NCBI GenBank assembly: GCA_002365175.1
Contig: DEZK01000036.1
Location: 62,001 to 126,000 of the forward strand
Reading direction: 5' to 3'
DNA from: Raskinella chloraquaticus (SeqCode)
GTDB lineage: Bacteria > Pseudomonadota > Alphaproteobacteria > Rhizobiales > UBA4765
Length of the DNA stretch: 64,000 nt
Shown here: positions 46,330 to 55,270 of the stretch, piece after piece
Layout of the letters: each line of letters starts with the position of its first letter
How positions within the stretch are numbered: position 1 is the stretch's first letter
Position numbers and translations under genes: made by a program
The notes under the pieces: generated by a model
Told to the model about the DNA's origin: nothing
Databases searched by the model: none
The model's input: only the letters and a program-made list of their open reading frames with translations

Positions 46330-47309
46330 ATCACCTGCCGGGCTGGATCAGCCAGAGGATGCAGGCAGGCGAAGCGGCGATCACCTTCCTGCCTGTCGGC
46401 GATCATTGCGTTGCCACACTCCGGGCGCGCGAGCCCGCAGCGGGAGCGAAAGGCGCAGCCTTGCGGGCGATGGAGCAGGGAAGGTGCCATGCCTGGAATG
46501 CTGGCAAGCCTTCCGCCATGCGCGGCCCGCTCGGGAAGCGAGGCAAGCAATCCGGCGGTATAAGGATGGCGCGGGCGGGTGAGGAGGTCATCGACGGCGG
46601 CCTGCTCGACGATGCGACCGGCATACATGACGGCGATGCGGTCAGCGAGGCCGGCGACGACGCTGAGGTCGTGGGTGATCCACAGCAGCGCGGTATGGCT
46701 GCGCGCGACCAGACGCTGGACGACGGAGAGGATCTGCCCCTGAATGGTGACGTCGAGCGCGGTCGTCGGCTCGTCAGCAATGAGAAGATCAGGGGCGTTG
46801 ATCAGAGCGATGGCGATGGCCACGCGCTGGCGCATCCCGCCCGACAGATGGTGGGGATAGGCGGCGAGCCTTTCCTCGGGCGAAGCGATGCCGACAGCGC
46901 CCAGCGCGTCGCGCGCGCGCGCCTCGGTTTCGCTTTTCGTCGCTTTGCTGTGGGCAGCGATCGCCTCGGTCATCTGCTCACCGATCCGCAGCACCGGATT
47001 GAGTGTCATCATCGGATCCTGGAAGACCATGGCGATGCGGTTGCCGCGCAGGCTGCGCAGGCGCTGCGCGTCGGCGCCAACCATATCCTCGCCCTTGAAG
47101 CGGATGGCGCCGGCGACAATGCGTCCCGGCTGGTCGACCAGCCCCATGATGGAGAAGCCGGTGACGCTTTTGCCCGACCCCGATTCGCCCACGAGCCCCA
47201 GCACCTCGCCCGGCGCGATGGAAAACGACACGCCGTCGACGGCTTTGGCGATCCCGTCGCGCGTGAAGAAGTGGGTCGATAGACCGGCGATGTCGAGTGT
47301 TGGCGTCAT
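46326..47309 (-). CDS. Peptide/nickel-type ABC transporter ATP-binding protein (DppD-like)
   Basis: A 327-residue ATPase with Walker A 'GESGSGKSVTGFSIMGL', signature 'LSGGMRQRVAIAIAL', Walker B 'LLIADEPTTALD' and the C-terminal 'GCAFRSRCGLARPEC' extension. The ATG at 47309 overlaps the permease gene end; a longer open frame upstream is just shadow of the permease. It is one of two ATPases of the importer. Confidence 0.92.
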   Translation of the reverse strand: MTPTLDIAGLSTHFFTRDGIAKAVDGVSFSIAPGEVLGLVGESGSGKSVTGFSIMGLVDQPGRIVAGAIRFKGEDMVGADAQRLRSLRGNRIAMVFQDPMMTLNPVLRIGEQMTEAIAAHSKATKSETEARARDALGAVGIASPEERLAAYPHHLSGGMRQRVAIAIALINAPDLLIADEPTTALDVTIQGQILSVVQRLVARSHTALLWITHDLSVVAGLADRIAVMYAGRIVEQAAVDDLLTRPRHPYTAGLLASLPERAAHGGRLASIPGMAPSLLHRPQGCAFRSRCGLARPECGNAMIADRQEGDRRFACLHPLADPARQVM

Positions 47310-48211
47310 CGCTTCAATCTCGGGTTCAAGACGTCGCGCAGGCGGTCGCCCACAAGGTTGATGGAGACAATGGTGACGAGAAGGGCAATGCCGGGAAAGA
47401 ACGAAATCCAGTAACGACCCGAGAGCATGTACTGGAAGCCGTTTGCAATCAGCACGCCAAGGGATGGTTCGGTCTGCGGCAGGCCGACGCCAAGGAAAGA
47501 GAGGGTGGCTTCGAGCGCAATCGCATGCGCTGTCTGCACGGTGCCAACGACGATCAGCGGGGCGAGGCAATTGGGCAAAATGTGGCGAAAGAGAATGCGG
47601 CCAGGCGACAGGTCGAGGCAAAGCGCCGCGTCAACATATTCCTTGCGCCGCTCCACCAGGGCGCTGGCGCGGACGGTTCGCGCATAATAGGCCCATTGCA
47701 CAATGACGAGCGCCAGAATGATCTTGTCGACCCCCTTGCCAAGCACGGCGACGAGGATGAGTGCGACGAGCACGGCGGGCAGCGATAACTGCAGATCAAC
47801 TATCCGCATGATCGTTGCTTCGACCCAGCCACCGACATAGGCCGCGACAAGGCCGAGCGAGGCGCCGGTGATCATCGCGATCACGCCGGAGAGGGCGCCG
47901 ACGCTCAGCGAAATGCGCAGGCCGTAAAGGATGGCTGAGTAGAGATCGCGGCCTGTGCCGTCTGAACCCAGCACCAGGGTGAATCCTGCGGAAGCAAGGG
48001 TGCCTGGCGGCAGACGAGCATCGAGCACGTCAACCTGGGCCAGATCATAGGGGTTTTGCGGCGTGATGAAGGGTGCCAGCACCGCAACTCCCACGAGCGC
48101 TGCAAACACCATGAGGGCGCCGACGGCGATACGGTCTTCCAGCATTTCGGCGAGGAAGCGTTGCAAGGGCGTTTCAACGACAGGCGCGCTCATCACCGGG
48201 TTCCCGCTCAT
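47306..48211 (-). CDS. ABC transporter permease (DppC-like)
   Basis: A 301-residue permease with an N-terminal helix ('ALMVFAALVGVAVLAPFI'), the linking 'LGSDGTGRDLYSAILYG', about five further helices and the coupling loop 'EATLSFLGVGLPQTEPSLG'. The start ATG at 48211 overlaps the stop of the DppB-like gene (ATGA); upstream in-frame codons lie inside that gene. Confidence 0.92.
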   Translation of the reverse strand: MSGNPVMSAPVVETPLQRFLAEMLEDRIAVGALMVFAALVGVAVLAPFITPQNPYDLAQVDVLDARLPPGTLASAGFTLVLGSDGTGRDLYSAILYGLRISLSVGALSGVIAMITGASLGLVAAYVGGWVEATIMRIVDLQLSLPAVLVALILVAVLGKGVDKIILALVIVQWAYYARTVRASALVERRKEYVDAALCLDLSPGRILFRHILPNCLAPLIVVGTVQTAHAIALEATLSFLGVGLPQTEPSLGVLIANGFQYMLSGRYWISFFPGIALLVTIVSINLVGDRLRDVLNPRLKR

Positions 48212-49185
48212 GACGCCTGGTCCTGCAGGCGCACGCGCGGATCGAGCAGGCAATAAAGAAGGTCGACGATGAGGTTGATGACGACAAAGAGGACAACGAT
48301 CAGCATCACATAGGCAACGATGACCGGGCGGTCGACGCGCTGGATTGAATCAAGGAGCAATTTGCCCATGCCGGGCCAGGCGAAAATGCTCTCGGTGACG
48401 ACGGAGAAGGCGACCAGTGAGCCAAATTCAAGTCCAATGACGGTGACAACCGGAATGAGAATATTGCGCAGCAGATGAACAAGGACGATGCGCGTCTCGC
48501 TCAATCCCTTGGCGCGGGCGAATTTGATGAAATCGAGCGGCAAAACCTCGCGCACGCCGGCGCGCGTAAGTCGAATGACCAGTGATACTTTCAGAAGCGC
48601 CAGATTGATGGCAGGCAAGAGGGCATGGCTCAACCCCTTCAGCGACAGAAGCGAGGTTTCGATCCCGAGGAAGGCGATGGTGGGCCCGCGCCCGGTCGAG
48701 GGGAGCCAGCCGAGAATGACGGCAAAGACCATGATCAGCATCAGCCCAACCCAGAAGGTGGGCAGGGAAAAGCCAAGGATGGAGGCAGCCATAATCGCCC
48801 GCGAACTGGCACGCTCGGGCCGCAATCCGGCATAAAGCCCCAGCGGCAGGCCGATGACCAGGGCCAGGAAGAGGGCAAAAAGTGCGAGTTCCATCGTGGC
48901 TGGCAGGCGCTCAAGAATGAGTTTCATCGCCGGCTGGCCATGAACAAAGGATCTACCGAGATCGCCTTGCAGCGCATTGCCCAGAAAGACCAAGAATTGT
49001 TCCCAGATGGGGCGGTCGAGGCCAAGCTGGCGGGCTACCTCGGCGATCTGGTCCTGGGTGAGGTCGGGGCTGACGAGAAGCCAGATGGGGTCTCCTACGA
49101 CATGCACGCCGAAGAAGACGATGACGATCATCGCCAGCAGGACGATGAGCGACTGCAGCAGTCGGCGCAGGATGAACGCTGTCAT
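48208..49185 (-). CDS. ABC transporter permease (DppB-like)
   Basis: A 325-residue permease beginning 'AFILRRLLQSLIVLLAMIV', with about six helices and the coupling region 'GLEFGSLVAFSVVTESIFAW'. It pairs with the DppC-like protein to form the membrane channel. It is 28 bases after the substrate-binding protein gene. Confidence 0.93.
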   Translation of the reverse strand: MTAFILRRLLQSLIVLLAMIVIVFFGVHVVGDPIWLLVSPDLTQDQIAEVARQLGLDRPIWEQFLVFLGNALQGDLGRSFVHGQPAMKLILERLPATMELALFALFLALVIGLPLGLYAGLRPERASSRAIMAASILGFSLPTFWVGLMLIMVFAVILGWLPSTGRGPTIAFLGIETSLLSLKGLSHALLPAINLALLKVSLVIRLTRAGVREVLPLDFIKFARAKGLSETRIVLVHLLRNILIPVVTVIGLEFGSLVAFSVVTESIFAWPGMGKLLLDSIQRVDRPVIVAYVMLIVVLFVVINLIVDLLYCLLDPRVRLQDQAS

Positions 49186-49213
49186 GCCGGTCGTACCCCG
49201 ACGCGCAGCTTGC

Positions 49214-50830
49214 TCACGGCGCCGGTTTTACCGATGTCGCGAGTGTATATTCGTCCGACCGGGCGACCAGCGTATAGCCCTTGCGGGCGGCCCAGGTGTT
49301 GAGCTGGTAATGAATAGGGATGAGGCCGACATCGTTCATCACCATATCGGTTGCCTCAGCCAGCAGGGCGGCGCGTTTCTTGTCGTCCACCGTGCGCAGA
49401 GCGCTGGCGAGGATCGCGTCGAATTCGGGGTTGGAATAACGCCCGCGATTGGCAGCGCCAGTGCCTTTCTCCCGATCAAAAGTGCCAAGCAGGGTGCGCA
49501 GCGAATCAGACGGCTCGCCCGTGCCGGCAGACCAGCCGACGAGGATGAAGGAAAATTCCGGGTTGCCATTATTGCCCGACGAGGCGCGGGAGAAGAAGGG
49601 CGCTGGCGGCAGGGTTTCAACGCTTGCCTCGATGCCGATGCGGGCAAACATCTGGGCCGCCGCCTCGATGATCTTGGTATCGTTGGTATAGCGCCCATTG
49701 GGGCCGTGCATCACCATTTTGAAACCGTTGGGGTAACCGGCCTCGCTCAACAGTTTTCGCGCTCCGGCAACATCGAGCGCCACCGGTTTCAGGTTTTTCG
49801 AGGTGCCGTGATAGCTGTCCGGCAGGAGCTGGCTGGCGGGAACAGCTTCGCCTTCCATCACCCGCTCGACCATGGCCGGACGGTTGATGGCTTTCGATAA
49901 AGCCTGGCGCACGCGCACATCGCGCAAGGGGTTCTTGATCTCGCTGCCGTCCTTGGCGCGGATAAACGGCGTCACATCGCGATACTGGTCGAGATGGAAA
50001 TAGATGACGCGGTTCGACAGAGCGGAGGCGACGACCAGATTCTTGTCCGCCTTCAGGCGCTGCGCGTCGGTGGTGGGCACGGCCTCGATGACATCGGTAT
50101 CGCCGGCCAGGAGAGCCGCGACGCGGGCTGGATTGGAGGAGATGGGTTTCAAGGTTACCCGTGCCCATTGCGGCTTGCCGCCCCAATAGCCGTCGAAGCG
50201 GTCAAGGACGACACGGTCGCCGGGAACGAAGGCATTGAAACGATAGGGTCCGGTGCCGATGGCTGCCTTGCCGGAATTGAAATCCTCGGTCGGCGCCCTG
50301 GCGGCTGCCTTCGAGATGATCATCACCTGCGCGATATTGTTGAGCATCAGCGGATCGGGTGTGGCGGTCTTGATGCGCAGCGTCAGATCGTCGATTTTCT
50401 CCAGCACCCGGCCTTTCACATAGGAGGTGAAAGGCGAAGGTGAGCGCGGCACGTTGGGCGCACGCTCGAACGAGGCGATCACGTCATCGGCGGAGAACGC
50501 ACTGCCGTCATGGAATATGACACCGGGACGCAGCTTGAATTCCCAGGTGAGATCGTCGATGAGGCGCCAGCTCGCGGCAAGGCCGGGCGACAGGGCCTGG
50601 CGCTCATCCGAGAGGATCAGCGGCTCGAAAGCATGACGCATGATCTGATTATTGGGCGTCAGATTATGAAAATGCGGATCAAAGGATGACGGCTCCGATG
50701 ATACAGCGATGCGCAATTCCTGCGCGGCCAAACGGTCGATGCCAAATCCGCTGGCCATCATCACCAGCATGACTGCGATGCCACGCCACCACGGCCTGCG
50801 GCCAAAATCAGAAAATGCGGTCATTCTCAC
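49214..50830 (-). CDS. ABC transporter substrate-binding protein, family 5 (DppA/OppA-like)
   Basis: A 538-residue periplasmic binding protein. The signal peptide ends near 'GIDRLAAQE'; the start region 'LRIAVSSEPSSFDPHF', then 'SADDVIASFERA', 'GTGPYRF' and 'VRQALSKAINRPAMVERV', are SBP_bac_5 landmarks. The ligand, a di/oligopeptide or another solute such as an opine or glycoside, cannot be told. It starts at GTG 50830, six bases after GGAG; ATG 50824 is possible. It heads the five-gene importer operon. Confidence 0.92.
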   Translation of the reverse strand: MRMTAFSDFGRRPWWRGIAVMLVMMASGFGIDRLAAQELRIAVSSEPSSFDPHFHNLTPNNQIMRHAFEPLILSDERQALSPGLAASWRLIDDLTWEFKLRPGVIFHDGSAFSADDVIASFERAPNVPRSPSPFTSYVKGRVLEKIDDLTLRIKTATPDPLMLNNIAQVMIISKAAARAPTEDFNSGKAAIGTGPYRFNAFVPGDRVVLDRFDGYWGGKPQWARVTLKPISSNPARVAALLAGDTDVIEAVPTTDAQRLKADKNLVVASALSNRVIYFHLDQYRDVTPFIRAKDGSEIKNPLRDVRVRQALSKAINRPAMVERVMEGEAVPASQLLPDSYHGTSKNLKPVALDVAGARKLLSEAGYPNGFKMVMHGPNGRYTNDTKIIEAAAQMFARIGIEASVETLPPAPFFSRASSGNNGNPEFSFILVGWSAGTGEPSDSLRTLLGTFDREKGTGAANRGRYSNPEFDAILASALRTVDDKKRAALLAEATDMVMNDVGLIPIHYQLNTWAARKGYTLVARSDEYTLATSVKPAP

Positions 50831-51134
50831 GCTTTGCTCCTTGATGTCCGCGGCGCCATCCCTGAGCGGCGCCTGGCCGTCCTTTGACAGGTTATCTTCA
50901 AATGGACGAATTGCAATGTGCTGCCCAACGAGCGTGGTGAGGGCTATTTGTGATCGTATTTTAACTAAAGTATTTTTTTAATATTCATGAATGTATCAAA
51001 TTTTACTGATTTAATTATTATATTATATACTTACAGTCATTAATGTTAATTTCCAGATTAAATTGTAATTATTATGGGTTATATTTAGATTTTGAGAATT
51101 GCAGCGTCCTCATCACAGGGTAATGGAGCAAATC
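50831..51134. other. Intergenic region with a strongly AT-rich core
   Basis: A 304-base divergent spacer between the ABC importer operon and the JmjC-like gene. The core 50961-51100 is about 16% G+C by hand count (23 of 140), against a GC-rich genome. It is full of T and A runs and short palindromes such as ATTCATGAAT. No open frame and no DnaA-box-like sequence is visible. It probably contains promoters, and is a likely target for nucleoid-associated or xenogeneic-silencer proteins. Confidence 0.7.
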
Positions 51135-52085
51135 ATGACCCCGTCAGCGAATTCCGATATGGTTTTCCCTCACTGGAATGACAAGCATGGAGCGGTGTGG
51201 GGACATCAGCCCGTCAAGCTCGACCATGCGCTTCATCGCTTGCCCCTGTTTACGTTTGAGGCGCTGGCCGATCTCATCGACCATTATCCACGCGAGCATT
51301 ACAGCCTCATCCACATGGGCGGGCGCGGCGGTCGCCGCTTCTGGCGCGAGGGCGATATTGCCGGCATGAAAGGCGCCGAGGTCATTGACTGGATCAGGAA
51401 CGGGCGCATGTGGCTTAACCTGCGCAACGTCAATGCCGTTGATCGCCGCTATGGGGCTTTGCTCGATGCTGCCTATCAGGAAGTGGCGCTGAGGGCGCCC
51501 GGCGCGCCGATGTTTGACACCAAGATGGGCATTCTCATCTCCTCGCCGCTGGCGCAGGTCTATTATCACGCCGATCTTCCCGGCCAGGCGCTGTGGCAAA
51601 TCCACGGCAAGAAGCGGCTTTATGTCTACCCGCGTTCAGCGCCATTCCTGCGTCCCGAAGACCTTGAAAACATCGCTCTCTTCGGCGTCGAGGTCGATAT
51701 GCCCTATCACGACTGGTATGATGAATTTGCGCAGGTCTTCGATCTTGATGCCGGCGATATGGCCCATTGGCCGCTTAATGCGCCGCACCGGGTGGAAAAC
51801 CTCGATTGCCTCAACGTCTCGGTGACGACAGAACACTGGACGCGCGACATTGTGCGCCGTCACAAGGTCAATGTCGCCAACGGGCTGCTGCGCACGGCAA
51901 TCGGGCATACGCCAAGAAGCCGGGCGATCACCGGCCCGGGCTACTGGACCAAGGCTGCGATGCAGGCCGTGATGCGCCGCACCCGCTGGATCAGCCGGCA
52001 GAGGGCGCAACGTCGCGAGATTGCCTTCAGGCTCGATCCTCAGACGCGCGGTGGCATTATCGAGCTCGGCACACCGGCTGAATGA
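51135..52085 (+). CDS. JmjC/cupin-like protein (cupin_8-type)
   Basis: A 316-residue cytoplasmic protein with a double-stranded beta-helix core. The metal-site pattern H145-x-D147 in 'QVYYHADLPGQALWQIHGKK' and a distal His218 in 'GDMAHWPLNAPHRVENL' follow the HxD...H triad of Fe(II)/2-oxoglutarate JmjC-like hydroxylases, with the usual GKKR-Y strand between. The N- and C-terminal thirds are helical and not recognised. I chose ATG 51135 (GGAG six bases upstream); ATG 51123 is possible. Its stop overlaps the acyltransferase gene start (ATGA), so the two act together. The substrate is unknown. Confidence 0.7.
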   Translation: MTPSANSDMVFPHWNDKHGAVWGHQPVKLDHALHRLPLFTFEALADLIDHYPREHYSLIHMGGRGGRRFWREGDIAGMKGAEVIDWIRNGRMWLNLRNVNAVDRRYGALLDAAYQEVALRAPGAPMFDTKMGILISSPLAQVYYHADLPGQALWQIHGKKRLYVYPRSAPFLRPEDLENIALFGVEVDMPYHDWYDEFAQVFDLDAGDMAHWPLNAPHRVENLDCLNVSVTTEHWTRDIVRRHKVNVANGLLRTAIGHTPRSRAITGPGYWTKAAMQAVMRRTRWISRQRAQRREIAFRLDPQTRGGIIELGTPAE

Positions 52086-53278
52086 GCGACAGCGTGGCGG
52101 GCAAGGCATCAGGGGAGGGCAGAGGCGCTTTTACAGCCGCGCTGTATCATCGCTGGAGCGATGTCCCTGCCGCCTGGACAGCGCTGGCGCATGAAACCTC
52201 GGCAACGCCGTTCCAGAACCCTGTCTTTCTCGCCGCGTGGTATCAAAGTTTCTGCCACAACGATCCATGTCAGCCTGTCATCGTCGCGCTGGCGGGGGCC
52301 GATGGTACGCCGGCTCTGCTTTTTCCGCTGGTATCGTTGCGCGATCGCGGCCTCAGGGTCGTCTGCTTTGCCGATGCGGGCGTCAGTGACAACAATGCGC
52401 CTCTGCTTGGGCCGGCAGCACCGACATCGCCTGGCACGGCGCGGCGGGCAATCGAGGTTTTGCGCAAGGCCTTGCCGGGGCATGATCTGCTGCGCTTTGA
52501 CAAGATACCGCAAAAGATCGGTTCGCGACCCAATCCGCTCGCCCTCCTTGCCGGTGTCACCGAAGGGCCTCTCAACGCCCATCCGCTGCACTTCGCCGAC
52601 GATTTTAGCGACTATGTGCGCAGCCGTGCCAAGAAGTTTCGCAAGGAACAGGCGCGGGTGTGGCGCGTCTTTCAGCGCCTCGAGGGCGCGCGCTTCGACA
52701 TCATCGCTGACCCGGTTGAAGCGCAGGAGCTGTTTGCAACGTTCGAACGGTTGCAAAGCGAGCGCATCCGCGGACTTGGGCAGGAGTACAGCCTCGATGA
52801 GCCGGAATATCGCGATTTCTATCGCCGCCTGCTGGCGGAGGGTATTCGTGCCGGAACGGTGGTTTTTGGTGCGCTGCGGTTAGGCAGTGAACTGATCGGC
52901 GGGCTCATTGGCATTGCCAACAAGCGATCACTTGTGTTCGTGCGGCTTGGTCATGCCGGTGATAAATGGGGTTTCTGTTCCCCCGGCCGGCTGGTGATCG
53001 AACGCGTGCTCGAATGGGCGCATGGTGCGGGGTACCGCGATATCGATTTTTCGGTGGGTGATTACGATTACAAGCGGGACTTCTGTATCGGCAGTGAGCG
53101 ATTGCTGGAGTATGCCCGCGCTGGCTCGCTGAAAGGTGTCGCTGCGGCGGGCCTTCACTATGCCAAAGGCGTGGCGCGTGGCTCGCCACAGCTGCGAGCC
53201 CTGGTGGCGCGGTTGCGCGGTTCTGGCCGTAGCGCTGCCCCCCAAGCCCGCAGCCTTAAATCAGCGGCGCAGGGATAG
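52082..53278 (+). CDS. CelD/BcsL-like GNAT acyltransferase
   Basis: A 398-residue member of the FemAB-related, CelD-type acetyltransferase family (Acetyltransf_6). Marks are 'TPFQNPVFLAAWYQSFCHND' near the N-terminus, 'YVRSRAKKFRKEQARVWR' in the middle, and 'GRLVIERVLEWAHGAGYRDI' then 'DFSVGDYDYKRDFC' in the C-terminal half. Such proteins act in exopolysaccharide or cellulose modification or amino-acyl transfer. It is translationally coupled to the JmjC-like gene. The 3' end overlaps the CobW gene by 18 bases. Confidence 0.82.
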   Translation: MSDSVAGKASGEGRGAFTAALYHRWSDVPAAWTALAHETSATPFQNPVFLAAWYQSFCHNDPCQPVIVALAGADGTPALLFPLVSLRDRGLRVVCFADAGVSDNNAPLLGPAAPTSPGTARRAIEVLRKALPGHDLLRFDKIPQKIGSRPNPLALLAGVTEGPLNAHPLHFADDFSDYVRSRAKKFRKEQARVWRVFQRLEGARFDIIADPVEAQELFATFERLQSERIRGLGQEYSLDEPEYRDFYRRLLAEGIRAGTVVFGALRLGSELIGGLIGIANKRSLVFVRLGHAGDKWGFCSPGRLVIERVLEWAHGAGYRDIDFSVGDYDYKRDFCIGSERLLEYARAGSLKGVAAAGLHYAKGVARGSPQLRALVARLRGSGRSAAPQARSLKSAAQG

Positions 53279-54385
53279 CGGATTGTCGGTCAGCGCCGCG
53301 CGGTCCGGCTGATCGATGGCGGGAATATCATGGAAGGCGTTGAACAGGCCTTGCAGATCGCTTTTCACCAGATCCCTGACGATGAAGACGAGGCGCGTGC
53401 GGTGGTCATCATCAGGCCAGGCGGCGAGGCGCACCGGCGGGTGAAACACATGCTGCACGCCTTGCAGCAGGAAGGGTGCATCCGGATCATCGCTGGTGCT
53501 GATGATCCCTTTGACGCGCAGCAATTTCGGGCCATGGGCAGCGCGCAGCAGATCAAGGAACATGTCAAGCGCCGGCAGCGACATCGGCTTGTCGCTGGTG
53601 AGCGCGAAGGCGCGGATCGATATGTCATGGCGGTTGACGTCGAGAACGGCCCCGCTGCCATGGTCGTGGGGTGATGACAAGGCGTCATCGGCGAGCCAGG
53701 CGGCAACGTCCGGCAGCCGGCCGTCCGCACGCCACAGCCCCAGATCGAGGAGATTATCAGGGGTGGCCTCGCCGCCCGCCTGGTCGAGCAGGCGGGCTGT
53801 CGGCGCCAGGCCCTGCAGGCGTGTGCGCAGCGCCGCCATGTATTCGCTCTGAGCGCCGGCAAGATCGCTCTTGGTGATCACGATGCGGTCGGCGACCGCC
53901 ACCTGCTTGACGCTTTCGGGATGAGCGTCAAGCGTTGCCATGCCGTTGACCGCGTCGACCACGGTGATGACGCCATCCAGCCGGTAGCGCAGGCGCAGAT
54001 AGGGGTGCTGGAGGATGGTCTGCATCACCGGTGCCGGATCGGCAAGGCCGGTCGTTTCGATGATGAGGCGGGTGAAGGGGAAGGCAAGACGGCCATTGTC
54101 GAGCCGGCGCAGCAGATCTTCCATGGTTGCCATCAGATCGCCGCGCACCGTGCAGCACAGGCAGCCGGCGGACAGCTCGATCAATCCTTCGTCGGCGCGC
54201 TCGACCAGCAGGTGATCGATGCCGATCTCACCGAACTCATTGATGATGACGGCTGTATCACGCAGGTGCTCGGCCAGGAGCAGCCGGTTCAGCAACGTGG
54301 TTTTTCCAGCACCCAGAAAGCCGGTCAGAATGACAGCCGAGATAGGAGGCTTTGGCCCGCGCTTTTTTACCTGCTCGCTCATCAT
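53261..54385 (-). CDS. CobW/COG0523 family GTP-dependent metal chaperone
   Basis: A 374-residue G3E GTPase. The P-loop 'TGFLGAGKTTLLNRLL' is at about residues 21-35, the metal-binding CxCC motif 'SAGCLCCTVRGDL' near 75, and the 'TKSD' base-recognition motif is present. A His-containing stretch 'SSPHDHGSG' separates the domains and the C-terminal CobW_C domain follows. It probably delivers zinc or another metal to a target protein. It overlaps the EamA gene by four bases (the EamA stop lies upstream of... its own ATG at 54385), so it is the third gene of the dacC-EamA-cobW operon in reading order with translational coupling. Confidence 0.88.
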   Translation of the reverse strand: MMSEQVKKRGPKPPISAVILTGFLGAGKTTLLNRLLLAEHLRDTAVIINEFGEIGIDHLLVERADEGLIELSAGCLCCTVRGDLMATMEDLLRRLDNGRLAFPFTRLIIETTGLADPAPVMQTILQHPYLRLRYRLDGVITVVDAVNGMATLDAHPESVKQVAVADRIVITKSDLAGAQSEYMAALRTRLQGLAPTARLLDQAGGEATPDNLLDLGLWRADGRLPDVAAWLADDALSSPHDHGSGAVLDVNRHDISIRAFALTSDKPMSLPALDMFLDLLRAAHGPKLLRVKGIISTSDDPDAPFLLQGVQHVFHPPVRLAAWPDDDHRTRLVFIVRDLVKSDLQGLFNAFHDIPAIDQPDRAALTDNPLSLRR

Positions 54386-55269
54386 GACACCGTCGTCTGG
54401 CGCCAGCTTTCCAGCAAGGTGGCAGCAACAAGGGCCGTAAAAACGATGATACAGCCAAAGCCTTGCGTCAGGGTGAGGCGCTCATCGAGAACGACGGCAG
54501 CGGTGAGGATCGCTACCGCCGGCTCGGCGAGAAATATCAGGCCGGCGACTGCGGGAGATATATGGCTCAAAGCCAGCAGCTGCAGGACGTAGCCTGATAT
54601 GTAGGAGCCGCAGATCACCGCAAAGATACCGGCAAAGGCCGGTGTTGCCGGCAGTGCGACCGGACCGCCGGTCAGCAGGACCACGAGCAGCGCCGCAGGC
54701 AAGATGATGACATGCACCCAGAACGCAGCGGATGCCGGCGTCAGGCTCGTCATCGCGCGGGCGCTGAAATAGAACATGGCGGTGGCACCAAGGCTCGCCA
54801 GGAGCGCCAGACCAAGGCCGCGAATGTCGAGTGCTGAAAATCCCGGCCCGACGACGAGCACGATGCCGAGGAAGGCAAAAGCGAAGATCGCAAGCCGCGA
54901 GACGTCAGGTGGCGTGCCCTCGATCAGCGGATTGAGAAGAAGGATCACCAGCGGATAGGTGTAGAACAGGATGGCGGCGACCGAGACGGGTATGAACGCC
55001 ACTGATGACAGATAAGCAATCGAGGTGACGCCGGTTGCAAGCCCAAGGCCAAGCACCGGAGCGATGTCGGAGGAGCGAAGCTTGAGGCGTTGGCGCGCCA
55101 GCAGCGCGAACCCGCCTGTCAGCGCCAGCATGAGAAGCGCCCGCCACAGCACGGCATCACTGCCCGGGACGCCAAGCCGGCTCGCCAGCGTCGCGAAGGG
55201 TGCGTTCGAACCATAGGCAATGCCGGCAGCCAGCGCTGCGGCAAGCCCGACACCGGTTCGCTTCACCAT
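54382..55269 (-). CDS. EamA family (DMT) transporter
   Basis: A 295-residue membrane protein with ten hydrophobic helices in two EamA repeats (about residues 5-140 and 150-290). Marks include 'YGSNAPFATLASRLG', 'ILFYTYPLVILLLNPLIEG' and 'GLIFLAEPAVAILTAAVVLDE'. The substrate is unknown; relatives export amino acids or metabolites. The start at ATG 55269 lies one base after the carboxypeptidase stop, and the stop overlaps the CobW start (ATGA). Confidence 0.88.
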   Translation of the reverse strand: MVKRTGVGLAAALAAGIAYGSNAPFATLASRLGVPGSDAVLWRALLMLALTGGFALLARQRLKLRSSDIAPVLGLGLATGVTSIAYLSSVAFIPVSVAAILFYTYPLVILLLNPLIEGTPPDVSRLAIFAFAFLGIVLVVGPGFSALDIRGLGLALLASLGATAMFYFSARAMTSLTPASAAFWVHVIILPAALLVVLLTGGPVALPATPAFAGIFAVICGSYISGYVLQLLALSHISPAVAGLIFLAEPAVAILTAAVVLDERLTLTQGFGCIIVFTALVAATLLESWRQTTVS

Positions 55270-55270
55270 G

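Noticed and set aside
50961..51100. AT-rich patch considered as a replication origin
   Set aside because: No DnaA-box-like TTATCCACA sequences, no iterons and no replication genes nearby.
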